Position numbers and translations under genes: made by a program
Part shown: positions 43,265-52,804 of the stretch, piece after piece
Layout: every line of letters starts with the position of its first letter
Numbering within the stretch: position 1 is the stretch's first letter
Origin: Xanthobacteraceae bacterium
GTDB taxonomy: Bacteria; Pseudomonadota; Alphaproteobacteria; Rhizobiales; Xanthobacteraceae
NCBI GenBank assembly: GCA_031291475.1
Contig: JARLIY010000159.1
Coordinates: forward strand, 1 to 60,359
Length of the DNA stretch: 60,359 nucleotides
Reading direction: 5' to 3'
The notes under the pieces: generated by a model
Seen by the model: the letters and a program-made list of their open reading frames with translations, nothing else
Database searches by the model: none
What the model was told of the DNA's origin: nothing

Positions 43265-44638
43265 ATGACCGCGCGCGTTCTCGTCGTTGACGACGTCCCT
43301 GCCAACGTCAAGCTGATGGAAGCTCGGCTGTCGGCCGAATATTTCGACGTCATCACCGCCATGAGCGGGGTGGAGGCGCTGACCATTTGCGAGCGCGCCG
43401 AATGCGATCTGGTGCTGCTCGACGTCATGATGCCGGATATGGACGGGTTTGAGGTATGCCGGCGCCTGAAGACCAATCCGGCGACGCATCACATTCCCGT
43501 GGTCATGGTGACCGCGCTCGACCAGCCCTCCGACCGGGTGCGCGGGCTCGAGGCCGGCGCCGACGACTTTCTCAGCAAGCCCACGCCCGAATTGGCGCTG
43601 ATCGCGCGCGTGCGGTCGCTGGCGCGGCTCAAGATGGTCACCGACGAGCTGCGGATGCGCGCGGTGACTTCCCACGAGATCGGCATCGAATCTCCGGAAC
43701 GCGAAGCCGTCGCCGATACCGGCCGCGGCGGCCGCGTGCTGATCGTCGACGACCGGCCGGCGTCCTATGAGCGGGTCGCCAGCACGCTTGCCACCGAACA
43801 TAACGTCGAGATCGAGGCCGACCCGAACGACGCTTTGTTCCGCGCCGCCGAAGGCAATTACGATCTCGTCATCATCTCGCTCGACCTGGCGAATTTCGAC
43901 GCGCTGCGGCTGTGCAGCCAGATCCGGTCGCTCGAGCGCACCCGCAACGTGCCGATCCTCGCCATCACCGAGCCCGAGAACAACGCGCGCATGCTGCGCG
44001 GGTTGGAAATCGGCGTGAATGATTATCTGATGCGCCCGATCGACAAGAACGAACTGTTGGCGCGGGCGCGCAGCCAGGTGCGCAAGCGCCGCTACACCGA
44101 GCGGCTGCGCGATAACGTCCAGACCTCGATTGAAATGGCCATCACCGACGCGCTGACCGGCTTGTTCAATCGCCGTTACATGGAAAGTCATTTGGCGACA
44201 CTGATGGAGCAGGCGGGCGCGCGGGGCAAGCCGCTTGCGGTGATGATGCTCGACATCGACCATTTCAAATCGATCAACGACAGCTACGGTCACGATGCCG
44301 GCGACGACGTGCTGCGCGATTTCGCGCTGCGCATCAAACGCTCGATCCGCGGCATTGACCTGGCGTCCCGCTGCGGCGGCGAAGAATTCATCATCGTGAT
44401 GCCGGAAACCGACATAACGGTCGCCGCCATGGTGGCCGAGCGGCTGCGCCGGCGCATTGCCGCGGAGCCGTTCGTCATCAGCCAGGGCGCGCGGAGCATT
44501 CCGGTGACGCTCTCGATCGGCATTGCGGGTTTGCGCGGACGCGACGACACCGCCGCGAGCCTCATCAAGCGGGCCGACCAGGCGCTTTACCGCGCCAAGC
44601 GCGACGGCCGCAACCGCGTCGTGCCGGACGCGGCCTAA
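43265..44638 (+). CDS. pleD: PleD-type response regulator diguanylate cyclase
   Basis: This 457-residue REC-REC-GGDEF protein has phospho-acceptor D53 in the first receiver (LLDVMMPDMDG). The second receiver is degenerate, with D207 in ISLDLANF. GGEEF spans 371-375, and an I-site R362-G-I-D365 lies five residues upstream. Phosphorylation of REC1 drives dimerisation and c-di-GMP synthesis at the pole. It is co-transcribed with divK. Feedback inhibition is expected because the I-site is intact. Confidence 0.95.
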   Translation: MTARVLVVDDVPANVKLMEARLSAEYFDVITAMSGVEALTICERAECDLVLLDVMMPDMDGFEVCRRLKTNPATHHIPVVMVTALDQPSDRVRGLEAGADDFLSKPTPELALIARVRSLARLKMVTDELRMRAVTSHEIGIESPEREAVADTGRGGRVLIVDDRPASYERVASTLATEHNVEIEADPNDALFRAAEGNYDLVIISLDLANFDALRLCSQIRSLERTRNVPILAITEPENNARMLRGLEIGVNDYLMRPIDKNELLARARSQVRKRRYTERLRDNVQTSIEMAITDALTGLFNRRYMESHLATLMEQAGARGKPLAVMMLDIDHFKSINDSYGHDAGDDVLRDFALRIKRSIRGIDLASRCGGEEFIIVMPETDITVAAMVAERLRRRIAAEPFVISQGARSIPVTLSIGIAGLRGRDDTAASLIKRADQALYRAKRDGRNRVVPDAA

Positions 44639-44937
44639 AAATCCGATTTTACCGCCGGCGACTGTTGATTTCCCCGACCGTTGCGCTAGCCTGCGACGGC
44701 AATCAGCAATGAAAAGCGGGCGCCCTCCTGATAAGCGAGCCGACAACGGCCCGGGAAGGCGCGGTGCATCGGGTAGCCCTGCGGGAGTGCTCAGGTCCGC
44801 CGCATCTCCTGGGTCCGTGGGGTTCGGCCGGCACGGGGGCGGTGCGAGTGGCCTCCTCATGACACCGCTCCCTGCCGGCCACCTTGCTTGGCCGGCGCGA
44901 CGGTCGGTTTGACCCATCTCGACCCGCGCGTTTCCCT
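44639..44937 (+). ncRNA. candidate 6S-like structured RNA
   Basis: The stretch between pleD and rpmG has no convincing ORF. It can fold as a rod: outer AGCGG (44715-44719) pairs with CCGCT (44865-44869), and a central stem CGGGAG (44782-44787) pairs with CTCCTG (44806-44811). The rod is about 155 nt and nearly symmetric, as in 6S RNA. Its loop, TGCTCAGGTCCGCC, resembles E. coli 6S TGCTCGGTCCGTCC. A promoter-like TTGATT-16-TAGCCT precedes it (about 44666-44693), and a perfect stem-loop follows at 44874-44896. The exact ends are not known. The identity is a hypothesis. Confidence 0.35.
44874..44896 (+). terminator. stem-loop after the candidate RNA
   Basis: Perfect 8-bp inverted repeat GCCGGCCA/TGGCCGGC with a seven-base loop, followed by a weak T tract (GGTTT). 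It is in the right place to end the putative RNA. Lack of a strong U-run lowers confidence. Confidence 0.4.
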
Positions 44938-44966
44938 AAAAGAAAATGCCCGGCGCGGCCGGGCAT
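44938..44966 (-). terminator. rho-independent terminator of rpmG
   Basis: A perfect 9-bp inverted repeat (ATGCCCGGC/GCCGGGCAT, GCG loop, 44946-44966) is followed on the minus strand by TTTTCTTTT-type sequence. It lies 27 bases after the rpmG stop. Confidence 0.85.
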
Positions 44967-44993
44967 CCAAGCGAAGAAGTGCTTTGGCGCGGC

Positions 44994-45161
44994 CTATTTG
45001 ATCTTGGACTCGCGGAATTCGACATGTTTCTTGGCGACCGGATCGTATTTCTTTTTCACCAGTTTGTCGGTCATGGTGCGCGAATTCTTGCGCGTGACGT
45101 AGTAAAAACCGGTGTCGGCGCTGGAAACTAGCTTGACTTTGATGGTGGCGTTCTTGGCCAT
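44994..45161 (-). CDS. rpmG: 50S ribosomal protein L33
   Basis: The 55-residue product reads [20 protein letters not shown] at the start and ends with [11 protein letters not shown] before a TAG. This is the full L33 sequence type without the zinc-binding cysteines. It is a basic protein of the large ribosomal subunit. It lies after the nudix gene on the same strand and is followed by a strong terminator, fitting the rnr-nudix-rpmG order of this group. Confidence 0.96.
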   Translation of the reverse strand: MAKNATIKVKLVSSADTGFYYVTRKNSRTMTDKLVKKKYDPVAKKHVEFRESKIK

Positions 45162-45259
45162 GGGCGGATCTCGACTTCCATTTGCTCGATGTTGGCCGTC
45201 AACCTAGTCAGCAAGCCGGCAATGTCAAGCAAGGCGCGGATGCCGGCATAGCGGCGCCG

Positions 45260-46030
45260 TCAAAACACCGTGCGCACGAAGCGTTTGTGCAACATGCGGT
45301 AGAACGGCACCGGATGGTCGTGGCTCATCCCGCTCAGGATGCGCTCCTGGAGTTCCTCGAGCGCCACCGCGGTGATGGCGGGGATATCGAGGCTGCGCGC
45401 CTCGGTGATCGGCATCCAGACGAGCTCCACCAACTCCGCCTCCGGCCCGAAAAAACCCTCCGCGCGATGGGCGACGCCGGAAATCTCGGCGGCGAAAAAG
45501 CGGCTGTCAAAACGGCGCGGCCGGCGCGGGGGTGTAATGGCGCGGGCGATGAAATGGATCCGGCTCAGATCGGGGAGCACGCGTTGTTTGGCGAAAGCTT
45601 GCCAGGCTCCGTCGGGCGCGGCGATTGCGCCCGACGTTTGCGCCCCGAGCATTAGGCCAGTCTCCTCATAGGTCTCGCGGATGGCGGCGAGCGCGAAGCC
45701 GGCCGCCTTGGCCGCGCTTGGCCGCTTGACCTGCCGCATCAAGCGGTCGGTGTCGCGCGCGTGCAGCGGCGCCGAAACCGGCATCAGCCGGTCCGTCCGC
45801 TCGACGCGCCCGCCGGGGAAGACGAATTTGCCGGGCAGGAAGCGGTGCCGCTCATGCCGGCGGCCGAGCAGAATTTTCGGCACCGGCTCCGTGCGGTCGA
45901 CCAGGATCAAGGTCGCGGAATCCCGTGGCTTGAGATTGGCGAAGGATTGATCGCGCGCGGCGGCAGTCAGCCGTTCGGTGCGATCTTCGTTCGTCAGGCC
46001 GGTGGTCGCGGTGGCGTTTTCGTTGCTCAT
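45260..46030 (-). CDS. Nudix hydrolase
   Basis: This 256-residue protein has the Nudix motif core (AAIRETYEETGLML, the REx2EExG pattern), preceded by FVFPGGRVE. The extra N- and C-terminal parts suit the CoA/ADP-ribose-type clades. The substrate is not readable. Its start overlaps the rnr stop by four bases (46027-46030), so it is coupled to rnr. It sits 98 bases upstream of rpmG. Confidence 0.88.
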   Translation of the reverse strand: MSNENATATTGLTNEDRTERLTAAARDQSFANLKPRDSATLILVDRTEPVPKILLGRRHERHRFLPGKFVFPGGRVERTDRLMPVSAPLHARDTDRLMRQVKRPSAAKAAGFALAAIRETYEETGLMLGAQTSGAIAAPDGAWQAFAKQRVLPDLSRIHFIARAITPPRRPRRFDSRFFAAEISGVAHRAEGFFGPEAELVELVWMPITEARSLDIPAITAVALEELQERILSGMSHDHPVPFYRMLHKRFVRTVF

Positions 46031-48285
46031 GAAGGTTTGCCGCGCCTGCCGCGCTGTCCATGCCGATCGTTGCGCCGCCCGACTTTCCCCTGCCGCGGGG
46101 CTTTGTGTCCAGGGCGCCGACCGGCCTCGGCTTGCGGCGCGCCCACCAGCCGAAAGCGCAGCGCGCCCGCCACCGGCGCGGCTTCGACCAGCTCCACGGT
46201 CACCGGATCGCCGAGCCGGTATCTCGCCGAACTGCCGACAAAGGCCCGGCCCGCCTCGTGGAAGCGGAAATATTCATCGCCGATATGGCGCGCGGGGATG
46301 AGCCCGTCGGCTCCGGTCTCGTCGAGCTCGACGAACAGGCCGGCACGGGTCACGCCAGAAATATGCCCGTCGAAAGTTGCGCCGACGCGGTCGGCCAAAA
46401 AATGCGCGATCAAACGGTCGGCGGTCTCGCGCTCGGCCTTCATCGCGCGGCGCTCGGTTGCGGAAATGGTGGCGGCGACTTCGGCGAGCGCGCGGACGTC
46501 GGTGCCGTCGGCTAGGCCATCGCCGCCGAGCTTGAGCGCGCGAATAAGCGCTCGATGCACGACGAGGTCGGCGTAGCGGCGGATCGGCGAGGTGAAGTGC
46601 GCGTAGCGGCGCAGATTGAGGCCGAAATGGCCGAAATTTTCCGGCGAATATTCGGCCTGCGCCTGGCTGCGCAGCACCACCTCATTGACGAGGCGCGCGA
46701 CGTCGCGGCCTTTGACAAGTTGCAGGATGCGATTGAACGCGTCGGGCCGCAGCGCGCTGCCTTTGGGCAGCGCGATATCGAGCGTGCTCAGGAATTCGCG
46801 CAGCGCGTTGAGCTTTTCCGGCGAGGGCTCGTCGTGCACGCGATAGATCAGCGGCACCCGCGAACGCTCGCAGGTCTCGGCGGCGGCCACGTTGGCAAGG
46901 ATCATGAATTCCTCGATCAGCCGATGCGCTTCGAGGCGCTGCGGCATGATCACCCGATCGACGGTGCCGTCGGATTTGAGCACGATCTTGCGCTCGGGAA
47001 GCTCGAGATCGAGCGGGCCGCGCTCGTCGCGCGCGCGGCTCACCGTCCGATAGGCCGCATAAAGCGGTTCGAGGATCGAGACCGCGATCGACTCGGTGAC
47101 TTCGTCGGAGCGGCCCGAAACCGCAAGCTGCGCCTGCTCGTAAGAAAGCCGGGCCGCGGAACGGATCAGCGCGCGATGAAAGGTGTGCACGCGCTTGCGG
47201 CCGTCGGCGCCGATGACCATGCGCACGGCGAGTGCCGGGCGATCTTCAAGCGGCCGCAGCGAGCACAGATCGTTGGAAATGCGCTCCGGCAGCATGGGCA
47301 CCACGCGGTCGGGGAAATAGACCGAATTGCCGCGCTCGGCGGCGGCGCGATCGAGCGCCGAGCCCGGCCGCACATAATGCGCCACGTCGGCGATGGCGAC
47401 GGTGACGATGTGGCCGCCTCGATTGCGTGGGTCGGCGTCGGGCAAAGCAAGGACGGCGTCGTCGTGATCTTTGGCGTCGGGCGGATCGATGGTCACGAAG
47501 GGCAGCGTGCGCCAATCCTCGCGTCCTTCCCCGGTCGCCGCGCGCGCGGCGTCGGCTTCGGCGACCACCGCGCCGGGAAACACATGGGGGATGCCGTGGG
47601 CATGGATCGCGATCAGGCTGACCGCGCGTTCGCTCTTGAGCGAGCCGAGCCGCTCGACGACCGAACCGCTTGCCAAGCCGAGTCGGCCCTGGCGCGCCAC
47701 TTCCACGGCGACAAGATCGCCGTCCAAGGCGCCGCCGGTACGATCGGCGGCGATGGTGAGCTCGCGGCCGAGCTGTTTCTTGTCGATCGGCACCAGGCGT
47801 GCGCCGCCCCCCGGCAGGCTACGGAAGATGCCGAGCACGCGCTGGCGGGCGCGGTCGATCAGCTTGATGACGCGGGCGGTGGTTTCCTCGTCGTTCGTCC
47901 GCTCGACACGGATCAGCGCGCGGTCGCCGACGCCGACGACTTCTCCGGGCCGCGGGCGACGCGCCATGGCGATGCGGATGACCGGCGGTGCGCCGTGGGC
48001 GTCTTCATCCCATTCCGTCGGCCGCGCCAGCAATTCGCCGTCGGGATCGCGACCGATGATGTCGGCGAGCAGCACGGAGGGCAATGTGCCGGCGTGATGC
48101 AGGCGCTTTCTTCGCCGCTCGATGTCGCCGGAATCGGCAAGCTCGCGCAGCATGCGATTAAGCGCAGCCCGGTCGGCATTCTTGGCGCCAAAAGCGCGCG
48201 CAATCTCCCGCGCGCCGACCTTGCTGGCGCGTTCGCGGATGAAGCTGAGAAGCTCCTCGCGCGAGGGGAGGGAATTGCGTTTCAT
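46027..48285 (-). CDS. rnr: ribonuclease R
   Basis: From ATG 48285 this is 752 residues. The N-terminal winged-helix region is followed by cold-shock/OB domains and the RNB catalytic domain with TIDPPDAKDHDDAV (metal-binding Asp residues, about 267-276). A C-terminal S1 domain (GATFDGHISGVTRAGLFVEL) and a basic tail (GHKAPRQGKVGRRNDRHG) follow. It degrades structured RNA 3' to 5'. The frame also has a start at 48315, but MKRNSL is preferred. It lies downstream of topA. Confidence 0.94.
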   Translation of the reverse strand: MKRNSLPSREELLSFIRERASKVGAREIARAFGAKNADRAALNRMLRELADSGDIERRRKRLHHAGTLPSVLLADIIGRDPDGELLARPTEWDEDAHGAPPVIRIAMARRPRPGEVVGVGDRALIRVERTNDEETTARVIKLIDRARQRVLGIFRSLPGGGARLVPIDKKQLGRELTIAADRTGGALDGDLVAVEVARQGRLGLASGSVVERLGSLKSERAVSLIAIHAHGIPHVFPGAVVAEADAARAATGEGREDWRTLPFVTIDPPDAKDHDDAVLALPDADPRNRGGHIVTVAIADVAHYVRPGSALDRAAAERGNSVYFPDRVVPMLPERISNDLCSLRPLEDRPALAVRMVIGADGRKRVHTFHRALIRSAARLSYEQAQLAVSGRSDEVTESIAVSILEPLYAAYRTVSRARDERGPLDLELPERKIVLKSDGTVDRVIMPQRLEAHRLIEEFMILANVAAAETCERSRVPLIYRVHDEPSPEKLNALREFLSTLDIALPKGSALRPDAFNRILQLVKGRDVARLVNEVVLRSQAQAEYSPENFGHFGLNLRRYAHFTSPIRRYADLVVHRALIRALKLGGDGLADGTDVRALAEVAATISATERRAMKAERETADRLIAHFLADRVGATFDGHISGVTRAGLFVELDETGADGLIPARHIGDEYFRFHEAGRAFVGSSARYRLGDPVTVELVEAAPVAGALRFRLVGAPQAEAGRRPGHKAPRQGKVGRRNDRHGQRGRRGKPS

Positions 48286-48342
48286 AGGCCGCTCATTGCC
48301 CGAGCCCGCGGCCAAAGGTCGTACAGGGCGCGTTTACGGAAA

Positions 48343-51009
48343 TTATTCGGCAGCTTGTGTCGTCTTGCGTTGCGTCTTGTTGGCGGCAGACCGCTTGGCG
48401 GCGCGCGCCACAGGTCTCTTCGAGGAAGCTTTGATGTGCCGTGCCGTGCCCGGTGACGGCCGCTTGGCCTTGCGCGGCCGCGCATGCGGCGCCGGACCGC
48501 GATCCGCCCGCGCGTCGATGAGCGTGGCGGCTTCCTCGAGCGTGATCGTCTCCGGCGTCTTGTCGCTCGGCAGCGTGGCGTTGACGCCTTCGTGGCTGAC
48601 ATAGGGACCGTAGCGGCCGTTCTTCGCCACGATCGGCCCGCCGCGGGTCGGATGCGCGCCAAGCGGGCGCCCCGGATCGGCGCCGAAGCGGCGGAAGCGC
48701 GCAGGCTTGGCGCGCTTTTCCGCGAGCAATGTCACCGCGCGATTGAGGCCGATATGGAAGATGTCGTCGCCGGGTTCGAGATTGGCGTAGGTTTTGTCGT
48801 GCTTCACATAAGGCCCGAAACGTCCGATGCCGGCAATGATCGGCTCGCCGCCTTCGGGATGCAGGCCGATTTCACGCGGCAGCGACAATAACGCCAGCGC
48901 GCGATCGAGATCGACCTCGTCGGGTACGGTCCCCTTCGGCAGACCGGCGCGTTTCGGCTTTTCGCCGTTGACCGCCTCGCCGAGCTGCACATAAGGGCCG
49001 AAGCGGCCGCTGCGCAAAGTCACTTCGAGGTCGGTCTTGGGATCGTCGCCGAGCTTTTTGGTGCCGATCTCGCCCGAGCCGTCGGCGGATACCGTCAGCG
49101 GCCGCGTGTAGCGGCATTCCGGATAGTTGGAGCAGCCGATGAAGGCGCCGTATTTGGAGAGCTTGAGCGTGAGCCGGCCGCCGGCGCAGTTCGGGCATTG
49201 CCGTGGATCGGTGCCGTCGGCGCGCGGCGGGAACAGGTGCGGCGCCAGCAAGGCGTCGAGCGTGTCGAGTACTTGCGTAATGCGCACGTCCTTGATCTCG
49301 TCAACCGCGCCGATGAAATCGCGCCAGAAATCGCGCAGCACCTCGCGCCACTCAATCTCGTTGTTTGAGATCAGGTCCAGTTGCTCCTCGAGGTTCGCCG
49401 TGAAGTCGTATTCGACGTAACGGGTGAAGAAGCTTTCGAGGAAGGCGATCACGATGCGTCCACGGTCTTCGGGATAAAGCCGGCGCTTGTCGAGCCGCAC
49501 GTATTTGCGGTCCTTGAGCACTTGCAGAATGGAAGCATAGGTCGACGGCCGGCCGATGCCGAGCTCTTCCAGGCGCTTGACCAAAGACGCTTCCGAATAG
49601 CGCGGTGGCGGCTCCGTGAAATGCTGGTCGGCGGCGATCGCGCGCTTGGCGAGCGGTTCGCCCGCGCTCATCGGCGGCAACCGGCGCGCCTCTTCGTCGT
49701 CTGGGTCTTCGTCCTGACCTTCCTGATAGAGGGTGAGGAAGCCGTCGAACTTCACCACCGTTCCGGTGGCGCGCAATTCGAGTTCGCGGCTGCCGACTTT
49801 GGCGGTGATGTCGGCCGTGGTGCGTTCGAGCTCGGCCGACTCCATTTGGCTCGCGATCGTGCGCAGCCAGATCAGCTCATAGAGCTTGGCCTGGTCGGCA
49901 TCGAGGAAGCTCTTGGTCTCGCTCGGCCGGCAGGCGAGGTCGGTCGGGCGGATGGCTTCGTGGGCTTCCTGCGCGTTCTTCGCCTTGGTCTCGTAACGCC
50001 GCGGCGCTTGCGGGACATACTTCGCGCCGTAATCGGTCTCGATCACGCGGCGGACGGCGCCGATGGCTTCGGGCGCGATCTGCACGCCGTCGGTGCGCAT
50101 ATAGGTAATGAGACCGACTGCTTCCCCGCCGATGTCAACGCCTTCATAGAGACGCTGCGCCACGCGCATGGTGTGGGCGGGCGCAAAGCCTAGCTTGCGG
50201 CTAGCTTCCTGCTGCAGCGTCGAGGTGGTGAAGGGCGGCTGCGGGTGCCGCTTGACCGGCTTGGCCTCGATTGCGGTAACGCTGAAGGCCGCTGTTTCCA
50301 GCGCCTGCTTGAAAGCCTCGGCCTCGGCGCCGGAGCCAATGTCGAGCCGCTGCAGCTTTTTGCCGTCGGCGCCGACGAGGCGGGCTTCGAATGTCTCGTC
50401 GCGCGGCGTCGCCAAAGTCGCAATCAGCGACCAATATTCCTTGCGGACGAATTTCTCGATTTCCAGTTCGCGGTCGCAGACAAGCCGCAGCGCCACCGAT
50501 TGCACGCGTCCGGCCGAGCGCGCTCCGGGAAGCTTGCGCCATAGCACCGGCGAAAGGGTGAAGCCGACCAGATAATCGAGCGCCCGGCGCGCGAGATAAG
50601 CATCGACCAGCGCCTGGTCGATGCGGCGCGGATGCGCCATGGCCTCGGTCACCGCCTGCTTGGTGATGGCGTTGAAGACCACCCGCTCGACGGCCTGGCC
50701 GTGAAGCGCCTTCTTTTGCTTGAGCACTTCCAGCACATGCCAGGAGATCGCTTCGCCTTCGCGATCGGGGTCGGTCGCCAGGATCAGCTTGTCGGCGCCC
50801 TTGGCCGCGCGGGCGATGTCGTTCAGCCGCTTCTCCGCCTTGGCGTCGACTTCCCAGATCATGCGGAAATCGGCGTCCGGATCGACCGAGCCATTCTTGG
50901 CCGGCAGGTCACGCACATGCCCGAAGGAGGCCAAAACTTCATAGCCAGGGCCGAGATACTTATTGATCGTCTTCGCCTTGGCGGGCGATTCCACCACTAC
51001 AAGATTCAT
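48343..51009 (-). CDS. topA: DNA topoisomerase I
   Basis: This 888-residue type IA topoisomerase has a Toprim domain (VVVESPAKAKTI, ATDPDREGE) and the active-site tyrosine Y303 in GLITYMRTDGVQ. A zinc finger CPNCAGGRL...CSNYPECRY is followed by three or four repeat domains of the type RFGPYV (e.g. SGRFGPYVQLG). The tail is Lys/Arg-rich. It relaxes negative supercoils. The full length and all core motifs are present. The tail ends 57 bases before rnr. Confidence 0.96.
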   Translation of the reverse strand: MNLVVVESPAKAKTINKYLGPGYEVLASFGHVRDLPAKNGSVDPDADFRMIWEVDAKAEKRLNDIARAAKGADKLILATDPDREGEAISWHVLEVLKQKKALHGQAVERVVFNAITKQAVTEAMAHPRRIDQALVDAYLARRALDYLVGFTLSPVLWRKLPGARSAGRVQSVALRLVCDRELEIEKFVRKEYWSLIATLATPRDETFEARLVGADGKKLQRLDIGSGAEAEAFKQALETAAFSVTAIEAKPVKRHPQPPFTTSTLQQEASRKLGFAPAHTMRVAQRLYEGVDIGGEAVGLITYMRTDGVQIAPEAIGAVRRVIETDYGAKYVPQAPRRYETKAKNAQEAHEAIRPTDLACRPSETKSFLDADQAKLYELIWLRTIASQMESAELERTTADITAKVGSRELELRATGTVVKFDGFLTLYQEGQDEDPDDEEARRLPPMSAGEPLAKRAIAADQHFTEPPPRYSEASLVKRLEELGIGRPSTYASILQVLKDRKYVRLDKRRLYPEDRGRIVIAFLESFFTRYVEYDFTANLEEQLDLISNNEIEWREVLRDFWRDFIGAVDEIKDVRITQVLDTLDALLAPHLFPPRADGTDPRQCPNCAGGRLTLKLSKYGAFIGCSNYPECRYTRPLTVSADGSGEIGTKKLGDDPKTDLEVTLRSGRFGPYVQLGEAVNGEKPKRAGLPKGTVPDEVDLDRALALLSLPREIGLHPEGGEPIIAGIGRFGPYVKHDKTYANLEPGDDIFHIGLNRAVTLLAEKRAKPARFRRFGADPGRPLGAHPTRGGPIVAKNGRYGPYVSHEGVNATLPSDKTPETITLEEAATLIDARADRGPAPHARPRKAKRPSPGTARHIKASSKRPVARAAKRSAANKTQRKTTQAAE

Positions 51010-51326
51010 GATAACCTAATGATTTATTGGCCTTTTCACGTCTTTGGGGGTCTTTCGACCCTTCCCGGCCGCCGGGAACATGGGTAACGCAACCCCACCT
51101 GTCAAATCGTTACCGGTTGAAAACGGGCCATCCACGGGCCTGAAAACGCAGCCAAACGTGGCAAATTGCCGTCATTTCAAAATAAATCCGGCTGAGCCCG
51201 GGCTTGCGCCTTCTGGTTGTCTTTTGACAAAACATATCTAAAAAGGACATAGATGGCGTATGGCGCTTGGGCGATCGCTTGCGGCATTGGCACCTCATGG
51301 CTTTCGGAAATGAACATAAAGGAGAG
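51010..51326. other. 317-base gap, mostly without recognised feature
   Basis: This stretch separates the divergent topA and small-ORF genes. It has a GC-rich palindrome (CCGGCCGCCGG, near 51067) and a TTGACA hexamer (51224-51229) about 100 bases before the next gene. The TTGACA may be a -35 element, but no good -10 is found at 16-18 bases. Nothing else is seen. Confidence 0.35.
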
Positions 51327-51503
51327 ATGGGAGAGGCTCCGGACGCCGCCCTTTATATTGGCTCGATCGCGGACGAGCTGTCCCGGATCGCCAAAAGCCA
51401 TGACCTCGAAGCGTTAGCTTACATCCTCGACATGGCGCGGCTCGAAGCCGATGAAATCTACAAACGTTCGGGCGGCCCGGCGGATCGCGCTCCGGGGCAC
51501 TAG
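51327..51503 (+). CDS. small helical protein of unknown function
   Basis: This 58-residue protein starts MGEAPDAALYIGSIADELS and continues as a helix (LEALAYILDMARLEADEIYK). Proteins with the ALYIGS...L..AYILDMARLEAD pattern are common in Bradyrhizobium-type genomes. The role is unknown. The start is ambiguous: an ATG at 51297 is in frame, but only the ATG at 51327 has AAAGGAG near it, although with very short spacing. It is plus-strand and lies between topA and the lytic transglycosylase gene. Confidence 0.6.
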   Translation: MGEAPDAALYIGSIADELSRIAKSHDLEALAYILDMARLEADEIYKRSGGPADRAPGH

Positions 51504-51517
51504 GCTGAAACGACCCC

Positions 51518-52696
51518 TTAGTGCACGCCGGCGCGGTCGAGGAACGCGCGGCTCGGGTAGCCATCGGGGATCATGCCGTAGCGTCGCTGCAGGTCGCGCA
51601 CTGCATCGCGCAAGTCGAAGTCGAAATGGCCGTCGAAGTCCGTGACTTTGTAGCCTAGCGCCGCGAGCCGGCGTTGCAGCGCGATGCGCTCATCGCGTGA
51701 GGGCTGGAAGTCGTCCGCCGGCCAAGCACTGCGGAACGCAGGCAAGCCGCGCAACCGATCGGCAAGCTCGGCAACGGCCAGCGCATAGGCATCGGAATTG
51801 TTGAAGCGCTTGAGCACGACGAAATTGTCGGTGACGAGAAACGCCGGTCCCGCGGCGCCGCTGGGGAAGAACAAGATGGCGCTGCCGGTCGGCGGAAGCG
51901 CGCCGCCGTCGGCGCGGCTTACGTGACGCTTCGTCCATTCGGCAAATGTGCCGCGGCTTGTGCGGTAATCGAATCCCGGCGGCAGGACGACCTCAAAGCC
52001 CCAAGGCAAACGCGGCTGCCAGCCCGATTTCTGTAAGTAATTTGCGATCGAGGCGAGCACGTCGGGAACGCTGTGCCAGATGTCGACCTTGCCGTCGCCG
52101 TCGAAATCGACGGCGTATTTCAAATAACTCGACGGCAAAAACTGGGGCTGGCCCATAGCGCCCGCCCACGAGCCGACGAATTCGCCGCGCGGAATCCGGC
52201 CGCGCTGGAGAATCTGCAAAGCGCTCAGAAGTTCGTCGCGGAACAGAGGGTGCTGAAAGCGCGCTGCCGCGAGAGTGGCCAGCGAGCGGAAAACATCCCA
52301 GTGCTGCTCGCCGTCGCCGAAAGACGACTCAACGCCCCAGATGCTGACCAGGACGCTGGCATCGACGCCGAACTTTTGCTCGACGGCCTGCAAGGTCGCG
52401 GCCCATTGCGCCGATTTCCGCAAACCCACCGCGATGCGCGACGGTGAGGCAAGGCTTGCGAGATACGGTCCAAACGGTTTGCCGTATTCGGGCGCGTGCC
52501 GCATCGCCGCGAGCACGTTCGGATCGCTCGCGAGCCCGGCGAAAGCGGCGTCAAACGTCGCTGGCGTGATGCCTTGCTTGGCCGCCTCCGGCTGCAGCCC
52601 GGCAACGAACGCGGCAAAGGAATCGCCGGTCGCGGATTGCGCAGACATGCTCGCGAGCGATAGCGCCAGAACCAGAAACGCAAGCCGCGCAATCAT
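51518..52696 (-). CDS. lytic murein transglycosylase (MltB family)
   Basis: From ATG 52696 this is 392 residues with a signal peptide (MIARLAFLVLALSLASMSAQS). The SLT_2 domain has catalytic Glu in SIWGVESSFGD, and GAMGQPQFLPSSYLKYAVDFD is typical. A C-terminal peptidoglycan-binding domain (RRLAALGYKVTDFDGHFD) follows. It cleaves the glycan strands in the periplasm to anhydromuropeptides. There is no lipobox. It lies between topA and the SDR gene. Confidence 0.92.
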   Translation of the reverse strand: MIARLAFLVLALSLASMSAQSATGDSFAAFVAGLQPEAAKQGITPATFDAAFAGLASDPNVLAAMRHAPEYGKPFGPYLASLASPSRIAVGLRKSAQWAATLQAVEQKFGVDASVLVSIWGVESSFGDGEQHWDVFRSLATLAAARFQHPLFRDELLSALQILQRGRIPRGEFVGSWAGAMGQPQFLPSSYLKYAVDFDGDGKVDIWHSVPDVLASIANYLQKSGWQPRLPWGFEVVLPPGFDYRTSRGTFAEWTKRHVSRADGGALPPTGSAILFFPSGAAGPAFLVTDNFVVLKRFNNSDAYALAVAELADRLRGLPAFRSAWPADDFQPSRDERIALQRRLAALGYKVTDFDGHFDFDLRDAVRDLQRRYGMIPDGYPSRAFLDRAGVH

Positions 52697-52804
52697 CTTC
52701 GCCTTAATTCTTCGCCTAACGCCAATCATGCCGATATGATGGCGGCACCATTGAAGGCGGAAATGCGGACGGTCAATCCGCCGATGCCGCCCGGGAGGTC
52801 TGAC

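Noticed and set aside
44715..44869. SRP (4.5S) RNA for the structured gap
   Set aside because: The loop contains TCAGGTCCG as in SRP RNA, but the essential GGAA tetraloop and AGCAG bulge of domain IV are missing.
42899..44917. 672-codon minus-strand frame across divK and pleD
   Set aside because: Both plus-strand genes are complete with all catalytic residues; the antisense frame is a by-product of codon bias.
46555..48456. 633-codon plus-strand open frame opposite rnr
   Set aside because: Complement of the intact RNase R gene; no family resemblance.
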